From assembly GCA_949295905.1 (NCBI GenBank), contig CASFNA010000023.1, positions 1 through 64,000 on the forward strand: DNA of 64,000 nucleotides. Direction: 5' to 3'. Under the pieces are notes generated by a model. That model did no database searches and had not been told where the DNA came from. It was given only the letters and a program-made list of their open reading frames with translations. The position numbers and the translations under genes are program-made. Shown here one piece after another: positions 27,738-36,553 of the stretch (position 1 is its first letter; the number at the start of each line of letters is the position of its first letter). Origin of the DNA: an uncultured Prevotellaceae bacterium (GTDB taxonomy: Bacteria > Bacteroidota > Bacteroidia > Bacteroidales > Bacteroidaceae).

Positions 27738-27976
27738 CGTTTGCACACAAAACAAGCGCTATTTCCCTGCATCGGCCGTTTTATCTGCAACGAAACGTTT
27801 TATGAGCCGCCAGTAAAAGTCATAATGTAAGATGTTTGCTGAATTTAATGGCAATATGTCATACGGAGGAAACCGCCTTGCTATGTGTCGGCAAAATATA
27901 CACAAATCATTGGGATAAATCATGAAATGATGAAAAAGGATTGCCGCAAACATTCGCATATCTCGCATATTTTATT

Positions 27977-27984
27977 TAACTTTG
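27977..27984 (+). promoter_or_regulatory. Predicted -7 box before the 107-residue hypothetical gene
   Basis: TAACTTTG matches TAnnTTTG, 42 bases before the start codon at 28026. The -33 position holds TTCG 20 bases upstream, a weak match. Confidence 0.45.
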
Positions 27985-28025
27985 CAGTGCATACGTTATA
28001 AATTTGAATAAAAAACAAATAAGAT

Positions 28026-28349
28026 ATGGAAACATACAGGATACAGACCAACGCTTCTGGTACAAGGAGCATTACGGTTAGCAGTGCCCATCTGGCTACA
28101 ATACAAAAGTATTCGCTGTTTGACAACCTTGTTGACAGCAACGGAATTGTAGACGAAACCGTGCTGGACAAGCTGAAGTTTAACATAAGAGCGATGCTTG
28201 AAACCGCCGCCGACACGAACAAAGAACTGCTTGACCTGTGCCTTGACGTGATATACAACAACAACATGAAGGCGTTTGGACTAAACCAGCTTGTAACATT
28301 ATATAAGCAATGGGAAAAGGAACAACCGGCGACAGGGGAAGGCGAATAG
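28026..28349 (+). CDS. Hypothetical protein, 107 residues
   Basis: I do not recognise this protein. It has a short polar N-terminus (TYRIQTNASGTRSITVSSAHL) and a mostly helical remainder with Leu/Ile heptad-like spacing (DKLKFNIRAMLETAADTNKELLDLCLDVIY). It has no signal peptide or membrane segment, so it is probably cytoplasmic. The codon pattern looks real, and it has a promoter-like box and its own start just after the repeat array. It precedes the YgiQ-type gene on the same strand and may share its transcript. Confidence 0.62.
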   Translation: METYRIQTNASGTRSITVSSAHLATIQKYSLFDNLVDSNGIVDETVLDKLKFNIRAMLETAADTNKELLDLCLDVIYNNNMKAFGLNQLVTLYKQWEKEQPATGEGE

Positions 28350-28411
28350 CACAACAAGTTGCAGACGGCGGCAGGCTTACATCCAAAATTGCGTCAGGTG
28401 AAGGGCGTGGA

Positions 28412-30370
28412 ATGCGCGATACAGGCACCGACGACATATATAGGGACATGCGTGCTTCGCAGTGGTTGCCTACGACGAAGAAGGAAGCGGAAGTCAGGGG
28501 ATGGGACGAAGTTGATGTCGTACTGTTCTCGGGTGACGCATACGTTGACCATCCGTCGTTCGGTGTGGCCGTCATCGGGCGCACGCTTGAGGCTATGGGG
28601 CTGCGCGTGGCCATAGTTCCACAGCCCGACTGGCACGGCGACTTCCGTGATTTCAAGAAGTTCGGTAGGCCCCGCCTGTTCTTCGGCATAGCCCCCGGGT
28701 GCATGGATTCCATGGTAAACAAGTACACGGCCAACCGACGGCTGCGCTCGGAGGATGCTTACAGCCCGGACGGTAGGCATGACTGCCGCCCGGAATATCC
28801 AACCATTGTGTATAGCAAAATACTGCGCAGCCTGTACCCTGACGTGCCGATAATCCTCGGCGGCATAGAGGCATCGCTAAGAAGGCTCACCCATTATGAT
28901 TACTGGAAGGACGAACTGAGGCGTTGCATACTGTGCGACTCGGGTGCCGACATGATAATCTACGGCATGGGCGAGAAGCCCGTCACGGCCTTGTGCAATG
29001 AGATGCTTGCAGGAAAGCACGTGGAAGATATACGCGACATTCCGCAAACAGTCTATCTGTGCAAGAAGGACGAACTGCCAGGTGGCGTAACTGACGATGA
29101 CATAGTGCTGCATCCACACTCGGAATGCCTGCGTGACAAGCGTGCGCAAGCCGAAAACTTCAGGCATATAGAAGAAGAGTCGAACATGCTGCACGCACAC
29201 AGGCTCATACAGGAGGTTGACGGCAAATATGCCGTCGTCAATCCTCCTTATCCGCCAATGACAACGGAAGAGGTGGACAAGTGCTACGACCTGCCCTACA
29301 CCCGCCTGCCCCACCCCAAATACAGAGGCAAACGCATACCGGCATACGAGATGATACGCCACTCGGTCAACATCCACCGGGGGTGCTTTGGAGGATGTGC
29401 CTTTTGTACCATAAGCGCCCATCAAGGCAAGTTTATCGCCTCACGAAGCAAAGACAGCATACTCAAAGAGGTGAGGCAGATAACGGAAATGCCTGATTTC
29501 AAAGGGTACATAAGCGACTTGGGAGGTCCGTCGGCCAACATGTATGGCATGGGCGGACGCGACAAGGATGTTTGCGCCAGGTGCAAGCGTCCGTCGTGCA
29601 TCAATCCAAGGATATGCTCTAATCTTGACACTGACCACAGCCGCCTGCTCGACATATACCGCTCTGTTGACGCACTTCCGGGCATAAAGAAAAGTTTTAT
29701 AGGCAGCGGAGTGCGCTACGACCTTCTGTTGCACAAAAGCAAAGACGAGAAATGTAATAACGCCGCACGCGAATATATGCGTGAGTTGATATGTAAGCAT
29801 GTGAGCGGAAGGCTGAAAGTGGCGCCGGAACATACTTCGGACAGCGTGCTTAAGCTTATGCGGAAGCCGCCGTTCAGGCAATTCGAGGAGTTTAAGAAGA
29901 TTTTTGACGAGATTAACAGGAAAGAGAATCTGCGCCAGCAAATCATACCCTACTTCATAAGTAGCCATCCGGGATGCACGGAAGAAGACATGGCCGAACT
30001 GGCGGTTATAACCAAGGGCCTTGACTTCAAACTTGAACAGGTGCAAGATTTCACCCCTACGCCTATGACCGTAAGTACGGAAACATGGTACACAGGGCTT
30101 GCCCCGTACACCCTGCAACCGGTATATTCAGCCAAAACGCAGCGTGAAAAGCTTGCACAGAGGCAGTTTTTCTTCTGGTATAAGCCGGAGGAGCGGCGCA
30201 ATATTGAGCATGAGCTGACAAGAATCGGTCGTCCTGATTTGATAAAAAAGCTGTATGCCGGCGCATCTTTCCATAAAAGAAACGGTTTCCAAGATGATAG
30301 AAATAATAGAGAAAGCAATCGTCGGCAAGAGAAACATGCAAGAATGCGAGGACGGGATAATCGCAAATGA
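28412..30370 (+). CDS. YgiQ-family radical SAM protein
   Basis: A radical S-adenosylmethionine enzyme of the YgiQ (UPF0313) family, about 652 residues. The N-terminus WLPTTKKEAEVRGWDEVDVVLFSGDAYVDHP is typical. The cluster motif CFGGCAFC (CX3CX2C) follows HRGC near the middle, with ISAHQGKF and the GGPSANMYG segment. A Cys-rich CARCKRPSCINPRIC stretch occurs next. The reaction is unknown for the family. The start is uncertain: ATG 28412 gives a short lead before WLPTT, 28448 is also possible, and 28310 would overlap the preceding gene. The 3' end overlaps the phosphatase-like gene. Confidence 0.88.
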   Translation: MRDTGTDDIYRDMRASQWLPTTKKEAEVRGWDEVDVVLFSGDAYVDHPSFGVAVIGRTLEAMGLRVAIVPQPDWHGDFRDFKKFGRPRLFFGIAPGCMDSMVNKYTANRRLRSEDAYSPDGRHDCRPEYPTIVYSKILRSLYPDVPIILGGIEASLRRLTHYDYWKDELRRCILCDSGADMIIYGMGEKPVTALCNEMLAGKHVEDIRDIPQTVYLCKKDELPGGVTDDDIVLHPHSECLRDKRAQAENFRHIEEESNMLHAHRLIQEVDGKYAVVNPPYPPMTTEEVDKCYDLPYTRLPHPKYRGKRIPAYEMIRHSVNIHRGCFGGCAFCTISAHQGKFIASRSKDSILKEVRQITEMPDFKGYISDLGGPSANMYGMGGRDKDVCARCKRPSCINPRICSNLDTDHSRLLDIYRSVDALPGIKKSFIGSGVRYDLLLHKSKDEKCNNAAREYMRELICKHVSGRLKVAPEHTSDSVLKLMRKPPFRQFEEFKKIFDEINRKENLRQQIIPYFISSHPGCTEEDMAELAVITKGLDFKLEQVQDFTPTPMTVSTETWYTGLAPYTLQPVYSAKTQREKLAQRQFFFWYKPEERRNIEHELTRIGRPDLIKKLYAGASFHKRNGFQDDRNNRESNRRQEKHARMRGRDNRK

Positions 30371-31121
30371 ACGGTTTGTTGCGGTAATAGACGGAAGCAC
30401 GAGCAAGACTCCATGCAGGATAAACCCGGACATGAGAAACGGGAAATTCTGCATGGAGCTTGTCAGGAAATATATCAGCAGTATGCCCGGCGACATTGAC
30501 GTACGTGCATTTTGTAATGGAGTAACGCAAGCGGTACGCTCAATTTACAAGGCTTTTGGGATTGACATAAACAGATTGGAAGGACACCCGGAAGAGCGGC
30601 TTACGGCAAGCGTTGCCGTATATTCACATCATTACAGGCAAATATGGATGGTTGGCGACTGCCAGTGCATCGCAGACGATGTTTATCATGACAATTCAAA
30701 GCCACAGGAAAAAACGCTCGCCGAAAAACGTTCTGCGTTTCTAATAACAGCAATAAAGAACGGGCTTTATCCCGAAAACGTACAGACTGAAGACCCTGGC
30801 AGGCACTACATCTTAGCCGAATTGACTGAATGTTGCAAAAAGCAAAACATTGAATATCCAGTAGTTGACGGTTTCGATATACCCATAAGTAAAGTAAAAG
30901 TGATAGATGTGCATGATTGCGGCAAGGGCATAGTCCTTGCTACAGACGGTTATCCTTTTTTATATGACACTTTGGCGAACAGTGAAGAAGCATTGGCCGC
31001 ACAATTGAATAACGACCCGTTATGTATTTATTCATCCAAAGCCACCAAAGGGTTGATGAAAAGTAACAGGTCGTTTGATGATAGGGGGTATGTTAGATTT
31101 GTAGACAGAGCAGATGAATAA
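30294..31121 (+). CDS. PP2C-like serine/threonine phosphatase domain protein
   Basis: About 275 residues. Four PPM-family acidic motifs can be seen in order: FVAVIDGSTSK (motif with Asp-Gly), WMVGDCQC (Gly-Asp), IVLATDGYP (Asp-Gly) and FDDRGYVRF (Asp-Asp). These would bind two metal ions in a protein phosphatase 2C fold, but the overall similarity is low and the substrate is unknown. Starts at 30294 (MIEIIEKAIVGK) or 30336 are possible; either overlaps the 3' end of the YgiQ-type gene (by up to 77 bases), which suggests coupled expression. It converges on the phytase-like gene with only 19 bases between. Confidence 0.68.
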   Translation: MIEIIEKAIVGKRNMQECEDGIIANERFVAVIDGSTSKTPCRINPDMRNGKFCMELVRKYISSMPGDIDVRAFCNGVTQAVRSIYKAFGIDINRLEGHPEERLTASVAVYSHHYRQIWMVGDCQCIADDVYHDNSKPQEKTLAEKRSAFLITAIKNGLYPENVQTEDPGRHYILAELTECCKKQNIEYPVVDGFDIPISKVKVIDVHDCGKGIVLATDGYPFLYDTLANSEEALAAQLNNDPLCIYSSKATKGLMKSNRSFDDRGYVRFVDRADE

Positions 31122-31140
31122 TAAATCATAGTGCTTTTTA

Positions 31141-32160
31141 TTATTTCAATACTATTGTCTTGAACCAGTCTTTTAATATTCCACGATACCTGTTTTGAGA
31201 ATCGCTAACGAGAATAAGCACTTTGCTTCCGTCTTTAAGTGTCGGACCAAGGCACATCCCTTCATAATTAGCCAGTGACCTGTCAAAAATATTCAACTTG
31301 GTTGTAAACGAATGCACGAGTCGCTTGGGTAAGAAATACATTTTTTCAACAGGCGTGTCAGGCATTATTGCCAAACTTTCGTTTGGCTCTATTTCATACA
31401 GTTTGCACTGTACAAACGCTCCCAATTTTGTCTTTGGGACATAGAACTCACGCTCAAGCACAAGTAAACGCCCTCCGCCAACAGGTGTGATTTCACTCAC
31501 TCCCATTGCGTATTCACTTGATTTTGAATGGATTGTAGGCGCATCCATCATGTAGGCATATTGCATTTGTGGCTGCAAATCATCCGAAAAAGACTGCAAT
31601 CTAAGGATATTCCTGACGGCATTAGTTGATGAGGCTCGCTTCCCGTCACAAGCCAGTGTGCTCTCGTTTATCGTCCAAAACAAATGTTTTTCATCATCAT
31701 ATGCCAATGATTCCAAGCCGTAATTTCCCATGTCATGTTTATATACATCAGGTATGGCTAAACTTAGGCCAGTGATTTTTCCGGTGCTGTCAAGTTCTAC
31801 TATTGTGGCATCAGCTTCCCTGCAAATAAAAAAAGTTGCTGTTGAGCGTCTATAAGCAATGCCTTCACAATCGCCATTGTACAAGCTGTCACCTAAAAAG
31901 GCTTTCTCTGCAACATTGATAATTTCGCCTGAAATGGAATCAATGTCTATATTGAATATATGAAATCCATCTTTCTCTGACTTGTCTGATACGATGGCGT
32001 ATTCATTCCCGTCAATATGGGCTATTCCACTATAATTTCCGGCAGGCATGTTTTTAGGAAATGCCCGTTGTTCATTTTCTTTTACAACAGTTATCTGTGC
32101 ATGTATTGTATTTGAGAAGAATATGCAACAGGCTATAATAAGTGTTTTCTTGGAAAGCAT
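31141..32160 (-). CDS. Phytase-like esterase domain protein, secreted
   Basis: A 339-residue exported protein. A signal peptide is present (residues 1-22, ends IHA). The body reads as a beta-propeller-like domain: YSGIAHIDGNEYAIVSDK, DCEGIAYRR, YGLESLAYDDEKHLFWTINE, NYEGMCLGPTL. The repeated GIA/EG...A pattern is that of the esterase-like-activity-of-phytase family (PF13449 type). It is probably periplasmic; the substrate is unknown. Confidence 0.85.
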   Translation of the reverse strand: MLSKKTLIIACCIFFSNTIHAQITVVKENEQRAFPKNMPAGNYSGIAHIDGNEYAIVSDKSEKDGFHIFNIDIDSISGEIINVAEKAFLGDSLYNGDCEGIAYRRSTATFFICREADATIVELDSTGKITGLSLAIPDVYKHDMGNYGLESLAYDDEKHLFWTINESTLACDGKRASSTNAVRNILRLQSFSDDLQPQMQYAYMMDAPTIHSKSSEYAMGVSEITPVGGGRLLVLEREFYVPKTKLGAFVQCKLYEIEPNESLAIMPDTPVEKMYFLPKRLVHSFTTKLNIFDRSLANYEGMCLGPTLKDGSKVLILVSDSQNRYRGILKDWFKTIVLK

Positions 32161-32221
32161 ACATATTTGTTTTATATAAAAATAGGGATTATATCAACTC
32201 GTGACATAATCCCTTGTTAAG

Positions 32222-32295
32222 TCGGGGCGACAGGATTCGAACCTGCGACCACCTGGTCCCAAACCAGGCGCGCTACCGGGCTGCGCTACACCCCG
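32222..32295 (-). tRNA. tRNA-Pro (anticodon TGG)
   Basis: The reverse strand gives a 74-nt cloverleaf: acceptor CGGGGTG/CGCCCCG, D arm GCGCAGCCCGGTAGCGC, anticodon stem CCTGG/CCAGG with loop TTTGGGA (anticodon TGG), T arm CAGGTTCGAATCCTG, and discriminator A. No encoded CCA. Confidence 0.95.
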
Positions 32296-32322
32296 AATAC
32301 GTACTTTTGACTTTAGCGAGTG

Positions 32323-32354
32323 CAAAGGTACGTTTTTTACTTGTAATTTGCAAA
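32323..32354 (-). promoter_or_regulatory. Predicted tRNA-Pro promoter
   Basis: On the minus strand TTTG (32351-32354) and TACCTTTG (32323-32330) are 20 bases apart, a full Bacteroidetes promoter match. The start would fall about 20 bases before the tRNA. Confidence 0.72.
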
Positions 32355-32365
32355 TTTTCTAAGGC

Positions 32366-33553
32366 TTATTTAATTATGCCCTGTTCTACAAATATTTTCT
32401 TTAAAGCCTGTACGCCACGTTCAACTTGCTCTGTTGTATGTGTTGCCATTAGCGCAAAACGAACCAAGGTGTCTTGAGGTGCACATGCGGGAGGAATTAC
32501 CGGGTTGATGAAAACGCCTGCATCAAACGCCAGCTTGGTTACCAGGAAAGTCTTTTTTACATCGCGGACATACAATGGAATAATAGGACTCTCTGTATCT
32601 CCTATTTCAAAACCTTCTTCTTTGAAATGTCTTAGAGCGTATTTTGTAACATCCCATAGACGTTCTATACGTTCAGGCTCATTTTTTATTATGTGCAATG
32701 CTTCCATTGCCGCAGCTGTAGCTGCCGGAGTATTTGATGCGCTGAAAATATAAGTACGGCAAGTGTGTCGCAGGTAGTTTATTGTATCCTTGTCACCTGC
32801 AATAAAGCCTCCTATGCTTGCAAGGCTTTTTGAGAATGTTCCCATTATGAGGTCAACGTCGTCTGTTACTCCGAAATAGTCGCAAACTCCCCTGCCCTGT
32901 TTGCCGAAGACACCAAGTCCGTGAGCTTCGTCAACCATGACTGAGGCATTGTATTTCTTTTTAAGACGGATTATTTCGGGCAAATTCGCCAAATCACCTT
33001 CCATGGAGAACACACCGTCAACAACAATCAGTTTAATTGATTCAGGCTTGCATTTCTGCAATTGTTTTTCAAGGTCTTCCATATCATTATGCTTGTATTT
33101 CAAGCATGTTGCAAATGAAAGACGGCGTCCGTCCACGATACTTGCATGGTCACGGTCGTCACATATTATATAATCCTCACGTCCACAAACGACAGCCAGT
33201 ACACCTGCATTTACAGAAAAGCCTGTTGAGAAACACAAAGCATCGTCTTTTTGCTCAAATTCGGCAAGTTCTTTTTCCAACTGCACATGAATGTCTAGTG
33301 TTCCGTTCAAGAATCTGCTTCCAGCACAGCCACTTCCATATTTGTCAAGTGCTGCTTTTGCCGCTGCTTCAACACGTGGGTCGCCAGTAAGTCCTGTGTA
33401 AGCATTTGAGCCAAACATAAGCACTTTGTGCCCTTCCATTTGCACTTCCGTGCCTTGTTTGCCTGTTATCTCGCGGAAATAAGGATAAACACCTGCTTCC
33501 ATGAATTTCTGCGGCTCACGATAATTCTTGTATCTCTCTTGTAATAATCCCAT
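32366..33553 (-). CDS. spt: Serine palmitoyltransferase (alpha-oxoamine synthase family)
   Basis: A PLP enzyme of 395 residues in the KBL/AONS/SPT family. Motifs are FGSNAYTGLTGDPRV, FSTGFSVNAGVL, VDGVFSMEGD, VDEAHGLGVFG and the PLP lysine in GTFSKSLASIGGF (about residue 242). In Bacteroidales this sequence type condenses serine with an acyl-CoA to start sphingolipid synthesis. A biotin (BioF) or KBL role is the alternative, but the length, the YPYFREI opening and the neighbour, a lipid kinase, favour SPT. It is divergent from that kinase (240-base gap). Confidence 0.85.
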   Translation of the reverse strand: MGLLQERYKNYREPQKFMEAGVYPYFREITGKQGTEVQMEGHKVLMFGSNAYTGLTGDPRVEAAAKAALDKYGSGCAGSRFLNGTLDIHVQLEKELAEFEQKDDALCFSTGFSVNAGVLAVVCGREDYIICDDRDHASIVDGRRLSFATCLKYKHNDMEDLEKQLQKCKPESIKLIVVDGVFSMEGDLANLPEIIRLKKKYNASVMVDEAHGLGVFGKQGRGVCDYFGVTDDVDLIMGTFSKSLASIGGFIAGDKDTINYLRHTCRTYIFSASNTPAATAAAMEALHIIKNEPERIERLWDVTKYALRHFKEEGFEIGDTESPIIPLYVRDVKKTFLVTKLAFDAGVFINPVIPPACAPQDTLVRFALMATHTTEQVERGVQALKKIFVEQGIIK

Positions 33554-33778
33554 AATTTAAGAATGTGTAGTTTTGCTACCTAAAATGGTCTTTTCAGTGT
33601 GAAAGGTGCTAAGGTTACAGGGTTGCAGATATACCTTATGGCAAACATCACACATCTATTATTCAATCAGGCTGCAAAGATACAAAAAAATGCCGAACGT
33701 ATAAGAAAAAACATGGAAAAGTGTTGCAAAAATGAAAATATTATCTACCTGAAAATGTATTTATACCGAATATATTAT

Positions 33779-33786
33779 TAATTTTG
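33779..33786 (+). promoter_or_regulatory. Predicted -7 box of the lipid kinase gene
   Basis: TAATTTTG lies only 8 bases before the ATG at 33794, so the transcript would be nearly leaderless unless another promoter is used. The -33 region is weak. Confidence 0.45.
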
Positions 33787-33793
33787 CACCCAT

Positions 33794-34816
33794 ATGGTGG
33801 AAAAAAAGAAGTTACTATTCATAATGAATCCAATTTCGGGAACCGTGCGTAAGGCTGGTGTCCCAAAGGTTATTGATGATAATCTTGACAAGGAGTCATT
33901 TGAATTCGACATAGAAAAAACCAACTATGCAGGCCATGCTTATGAGCTGGCGACAAGGGCTAAAGAATGTGGTTTTGACGCTGTTGTTGCTGTCGGTGGT
34001 GACGGTACGGTAAACGAAGTGGCAAGGGCTATTGTACATTCCGATACGGCTCTTGGTATAATTCCATGCGGTTCCGGTAACGGGCTTGCACGTCATTTGA
34101 TGATACCAATGGACATAGCCAAGGCCGTCAAAGTAATAAATGCTTACACTGTACACGACCTTGACTATGGAGTGATAAACAACATTCCTTTTTTTTGTAC
34201 ATGTGGAATGGGGTTTGATGCTTTCATCAGCATGAAGTTTGCCGAGTCGGGACGCCGTGGCCCTGTTACGTATCTCGAGAACATTCTTCGTGAAGGCCTT
34301 AAATACAAGCCTGAAACTTATGAGATAAAAGACGAGAATGGCATTTCGCTCTATAGGGCATTCCTTATATCGTGCGCCAACGCCTCGCAATACGGTAACA
34401 ACGCATACATAGCGCCTCAAGCATCGATGAGTGACGGACTGCTTGATGTTATCATCATGGAGCCGTTTGATATGCTTGAAGCTCCGCAGATAAGCATTGA
34501 CATGTTCAACAAAACACTGGACAAGAATTCGAAAATAAAGACGTTCAAGACTAAACACATACACATACACAGGGAAAAGCCCGGGTTTATACATTATGAC
34601 GGTGAACCTGTAATGACGGACTGTGACGTTGACATATCCGTAGAAAGCAAGGGCATAAAAATTGTCATCAATCCATTTGCTGATAAGGCCAAGAGGATGC
34701 CGAATGCCATGCAAAACGCGTTTAGCGTATTTTTCAATGATATTGTAAATGCCAGGACCGACAAGAAGCTGATGTTATCATTTAACAATGTAAAAGACAG
34801 GTTGGCCAACTTTTAA
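33794..34816 (+). CDS. Diacylglycerol/sphingoid-base kinase-family lipid kinase
   Basis: A 340-residue DAGK-catalytic-family lipid kinase (YegS/BmrU-like). It opens with LLFIMNPISGT and carries the nucleotide motif VVAVGGDGTVNEVA (about residues 66-79) and the substrate loop PCGSGNGLARHL. The C-terminal lobe ends in a GFIHYDGEP segment. It probably phosphorylates a membrane lipid, either diacylglycerol or a long-chain base. Its position back to back with serine palmitoyltransferase suggests a sphingolipid-related substrate, which is an inference. A strong hairpin follows. Confidence 0.85.
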   Translation: MVEKKKLLFIMNPISGTVRKAGVPKVIDDNLDKESFEFDIEKTNYAGHAYELATRAKECGFDAVVAVGGDGTVNEVARAIVHSDTALGIIPCGSGNGLARHLMIPMDIAKAVKVINAYTVHDLDYGVINNIPFFCTCGMGFDAFISMKFAESGRRGPVTYLENILREGLKYKPETYEIKDENGISLYRAFLISCANASQYGNNAYIAPQASMSDGLLDVIIMEPFDMLEAPQISIDMFNKTLDKNSKIKTFKTKHIHIHREKPGFIHYDGEPVMTDCDVDISVESKGIKIVINPFADKAKRMPNAMQNAFSVFFNDIVNARTDKKLMLSFNNVKDRLANF

Positions 34817-34817
34817 T

Positions 34818-34853
34818 CAGATGCGCTGAAACTAAATGGTTTCAGCGCATCTG
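34818..34853. terminator. Bidirectional terminator between the lipid kinase and FAD oxidoreductase genes
   Basis: A perfect 15-bp stem (34818-34832 with 34839-34853) has a 6-base loop. It lies between convergent stops. T tracts on either side are short, but the stem is strong. Confidence 0.78.
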
Positions 34854-34861
34854 GTTAATTA

Positions 34862-36430
34862 TTATTCTCCAATAAACTCTTTCACCGCGTCCGCGCAACG
34901 TTCGCCGTCAACGCCTGCCGACACTATGCCTCCTGCATAGCCCGCACCTTCGCCGCAAGGGAAAAGCCCGTGCAAGCGCACATGCTGTAACGACTCTGCA
35001 TCCCGGAGAATGCGCACCGGCGACGAAGTCCTTGTTTCCGCGGCAATGAGTACCGCTTCGTTTGTCAGGAAACCGTGGCTCGTCTTGCCGAATATTCCGA
35101 AGGCCGTTTGCAGGCGTTTGCCTACAATTGCAGGAAGCCAGAAATGCAACGGACTGGAAATCAAGCCTGCCGCATACGAACTTTCAGGCAGGTCGTAGCT
35201 TAGGCGGGAACGCGTAAAGTCAACCATACGCTGTGCCGGAGCCGTCTGCCTCATGTTGCCTTGCTGCCAGCACGTGCGTTCCATCTCCTCTTGGAAGCGC
35301 ATCATGCAAAGTGTATCTGGCGTTTCGCATAAGTCTTCGGGGTGCACTTCCACAACCATGCCGCTATTAGACCAGCGCGAACCTCGGTTGCTCGGGCTCA
35401 TGCCGTTAACTACTATCTGCTCCGGTCCAGTTGCAGCTGGGATTACAAAGCCCCCGGGGCACATGCAGAATGAATACACGCCACGGCCTTCCACTTGTGT
35501 GACGAAGCTGTATTCAGCGGCAGGCAACCACCGTCCACGGCCATACTTGTTGTGATATTGGATTCTGTCGATAAGTTCCGCAGGATGCTCCAAGCGCACA
35601 CCAACAGCCAGAGCCTTGGCTTCCATCTCAAAGCCGCAGCCGTTGAAATAGCGGTAAACGTCGCGTGCCGAATGCCCGGTGGCAAGTATTACAGGGCCGC
35701 GGTATTCCGTTTCTTCGCCTGTCTGCAACCGTACAGCCCTTACTCCTACAACGGTGTCGCCATCGAGTAGCAGCTCCGTCATTTTCGTTTGGAAGTGCAC
35801 TTCGCCGCCATTGCTTATGATTGTATTCCGCATGTTCTCGATTACGCGCGGCAACTTGTCCGTACCGATATGCGGATGAGCGTCAGCGAGTATGGCTGTT
35901 GATGCTCCGTGCTGGCAGAACACATTGAGTATTTTGCGTATATTGCCGCGTTTCTTACTGCGCGTGTACAGCTTTCCGTCAGAGTATGCTCCTGCCCCAC
36001 CCTCGCCGAAACAATAGTTGCTCTCCGGGTCTACCTTGTGCGTCTTGGTGATTAGCGCCAAGTCTTTCTTTCGTTCGCGCACATTCTTGCCGCGCTCGAT
36101 GACTATGGGACGCAGGCCAAGCTCTATAAGTCTCAATGCTGCGAACAGGCCGCTAGGCCCCGCGCCGACTACGACCACGGACTTGGCCTGCGACACGTCG
36201 CGGTATTCAGTCCGTTCATACTCGTCGTCACAAGGCTCTTCGTTGACATATACACGCACTTTCAAGTTGACGTATATTGTGCGCTGCCGCGCGTCGATGC
36301 TTCGTTTGAGCACGCGCACCGCATTCATAGTGCGCACGTCAAGCCCCTTGTCGCGCGATATGTATTCTTTTATAGTCGCTTCGTTTGCTGCCTGCTGCGG
36401 AAGCAGCCGTAACTGATATTCGTAAACCAT
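34862..36430 (-). CDS. FAD-dependent dehydrogenase (NAD(P)/FAD oxidoreductase)
   Basis: About 522 residues from ATG 36430 (MVYEYQLRLLPQ); the longer frame reads into an AT-rich repeat. The Rossmann motif VVVVGAGPSGLFAALRLIE lies near residue 87, followed by IVIERG. Later come CFGEGGAGAYSDGKLYTR, VILATGHSARDVY and PCGEGAGYAGGI. This is the uncharacterised FAD-dependent dehydrogenase family widespread in Bacteroidetes and Firmicutes. The substrate is unknown. It is cytoplasmic and lies downstream of the alpha/beta hydrolase gene on the same strand. Confidence 0.87.
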   Translation of the reverse strand: MVYEYQLRLLPQQAANEATIKEYISRDKGLDVRTMNAVRVLKRSIDARQRTIYVNLKVRVYVNEEPCDDEYERTEYRDVSQAKSVVVVGAGPSGLFAALRLIELGLRPIVIERGKNVRERKKDLALITKTHKVDPESNYCFGEGGAGAYSDGKLYTRSKKRGNIRKILNVFCQHGASTAILADAHPHIGTDKLPRVIENMRNTIISNGGEVHFQTKMTELLLDGDTVVGVRAVRLQTGEETEYRGPVILATGHSARDVYRYFNGCGFEMEAKALAVGVRLEHPAELIDRIQYHNKYGRGRWLPAAEYSFVTQVEGRGVYSFCMCPGGFVIPAATGPEQIVVNGMSPSNRGSRWSNSGMVVEVHPEDLCETPDTLCMMRFQEEMERTCWQQGNMRQTAPAQRMVDFTRSRLSYDLPESSYAAGLISSPLHFWLPAIVGKRLQTAFGIFGKTSHGFLTNEAVLIAAETRTSSPVRILRDAESLQHVRLHGLFPCGEGAGYAGGIVSAGVDGERCADAVKEFIGE

Positions 36431-36450
36431 ACTTTTTAACTGAAAGGTAA

Positions 36451-36553
36451 TAATGAAAAATGAATAATGAAAAATGAATAATGAAAAATCCATCACTGTA
36501 ACGCACCTCGATTTTTCACTTTTCATTATTTCATTTTTCATTTTTAATTATTT
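36451..36553. repeat. AT-rich inverted repeat (TGAAAAATGAATAATGAA type), copy 2
   Basis: The left arm (36451-36490) repeats ATGAAAAATGAATA almost in tandem. The right arm (36511-36553) carries its reverse complement (TTTTTCATTATTTC...). The arms frame a short unique segment and can form a long AT hairpin. It lies between the start of the FAD oxidoreductase and the end of the hydrolase gene, touching the latter's stop codon. Copies 1 (10.65 kb) and 3 (44.85 kb) share the arm words. Confidence 0.75.

Noticed and set aside
27759-27968. 69-codon frame on the minus strand
   Set aside because: It lies in the repeat-rich gap, has no recognisable features, and is divergent from the promoter-like box of the next gene.
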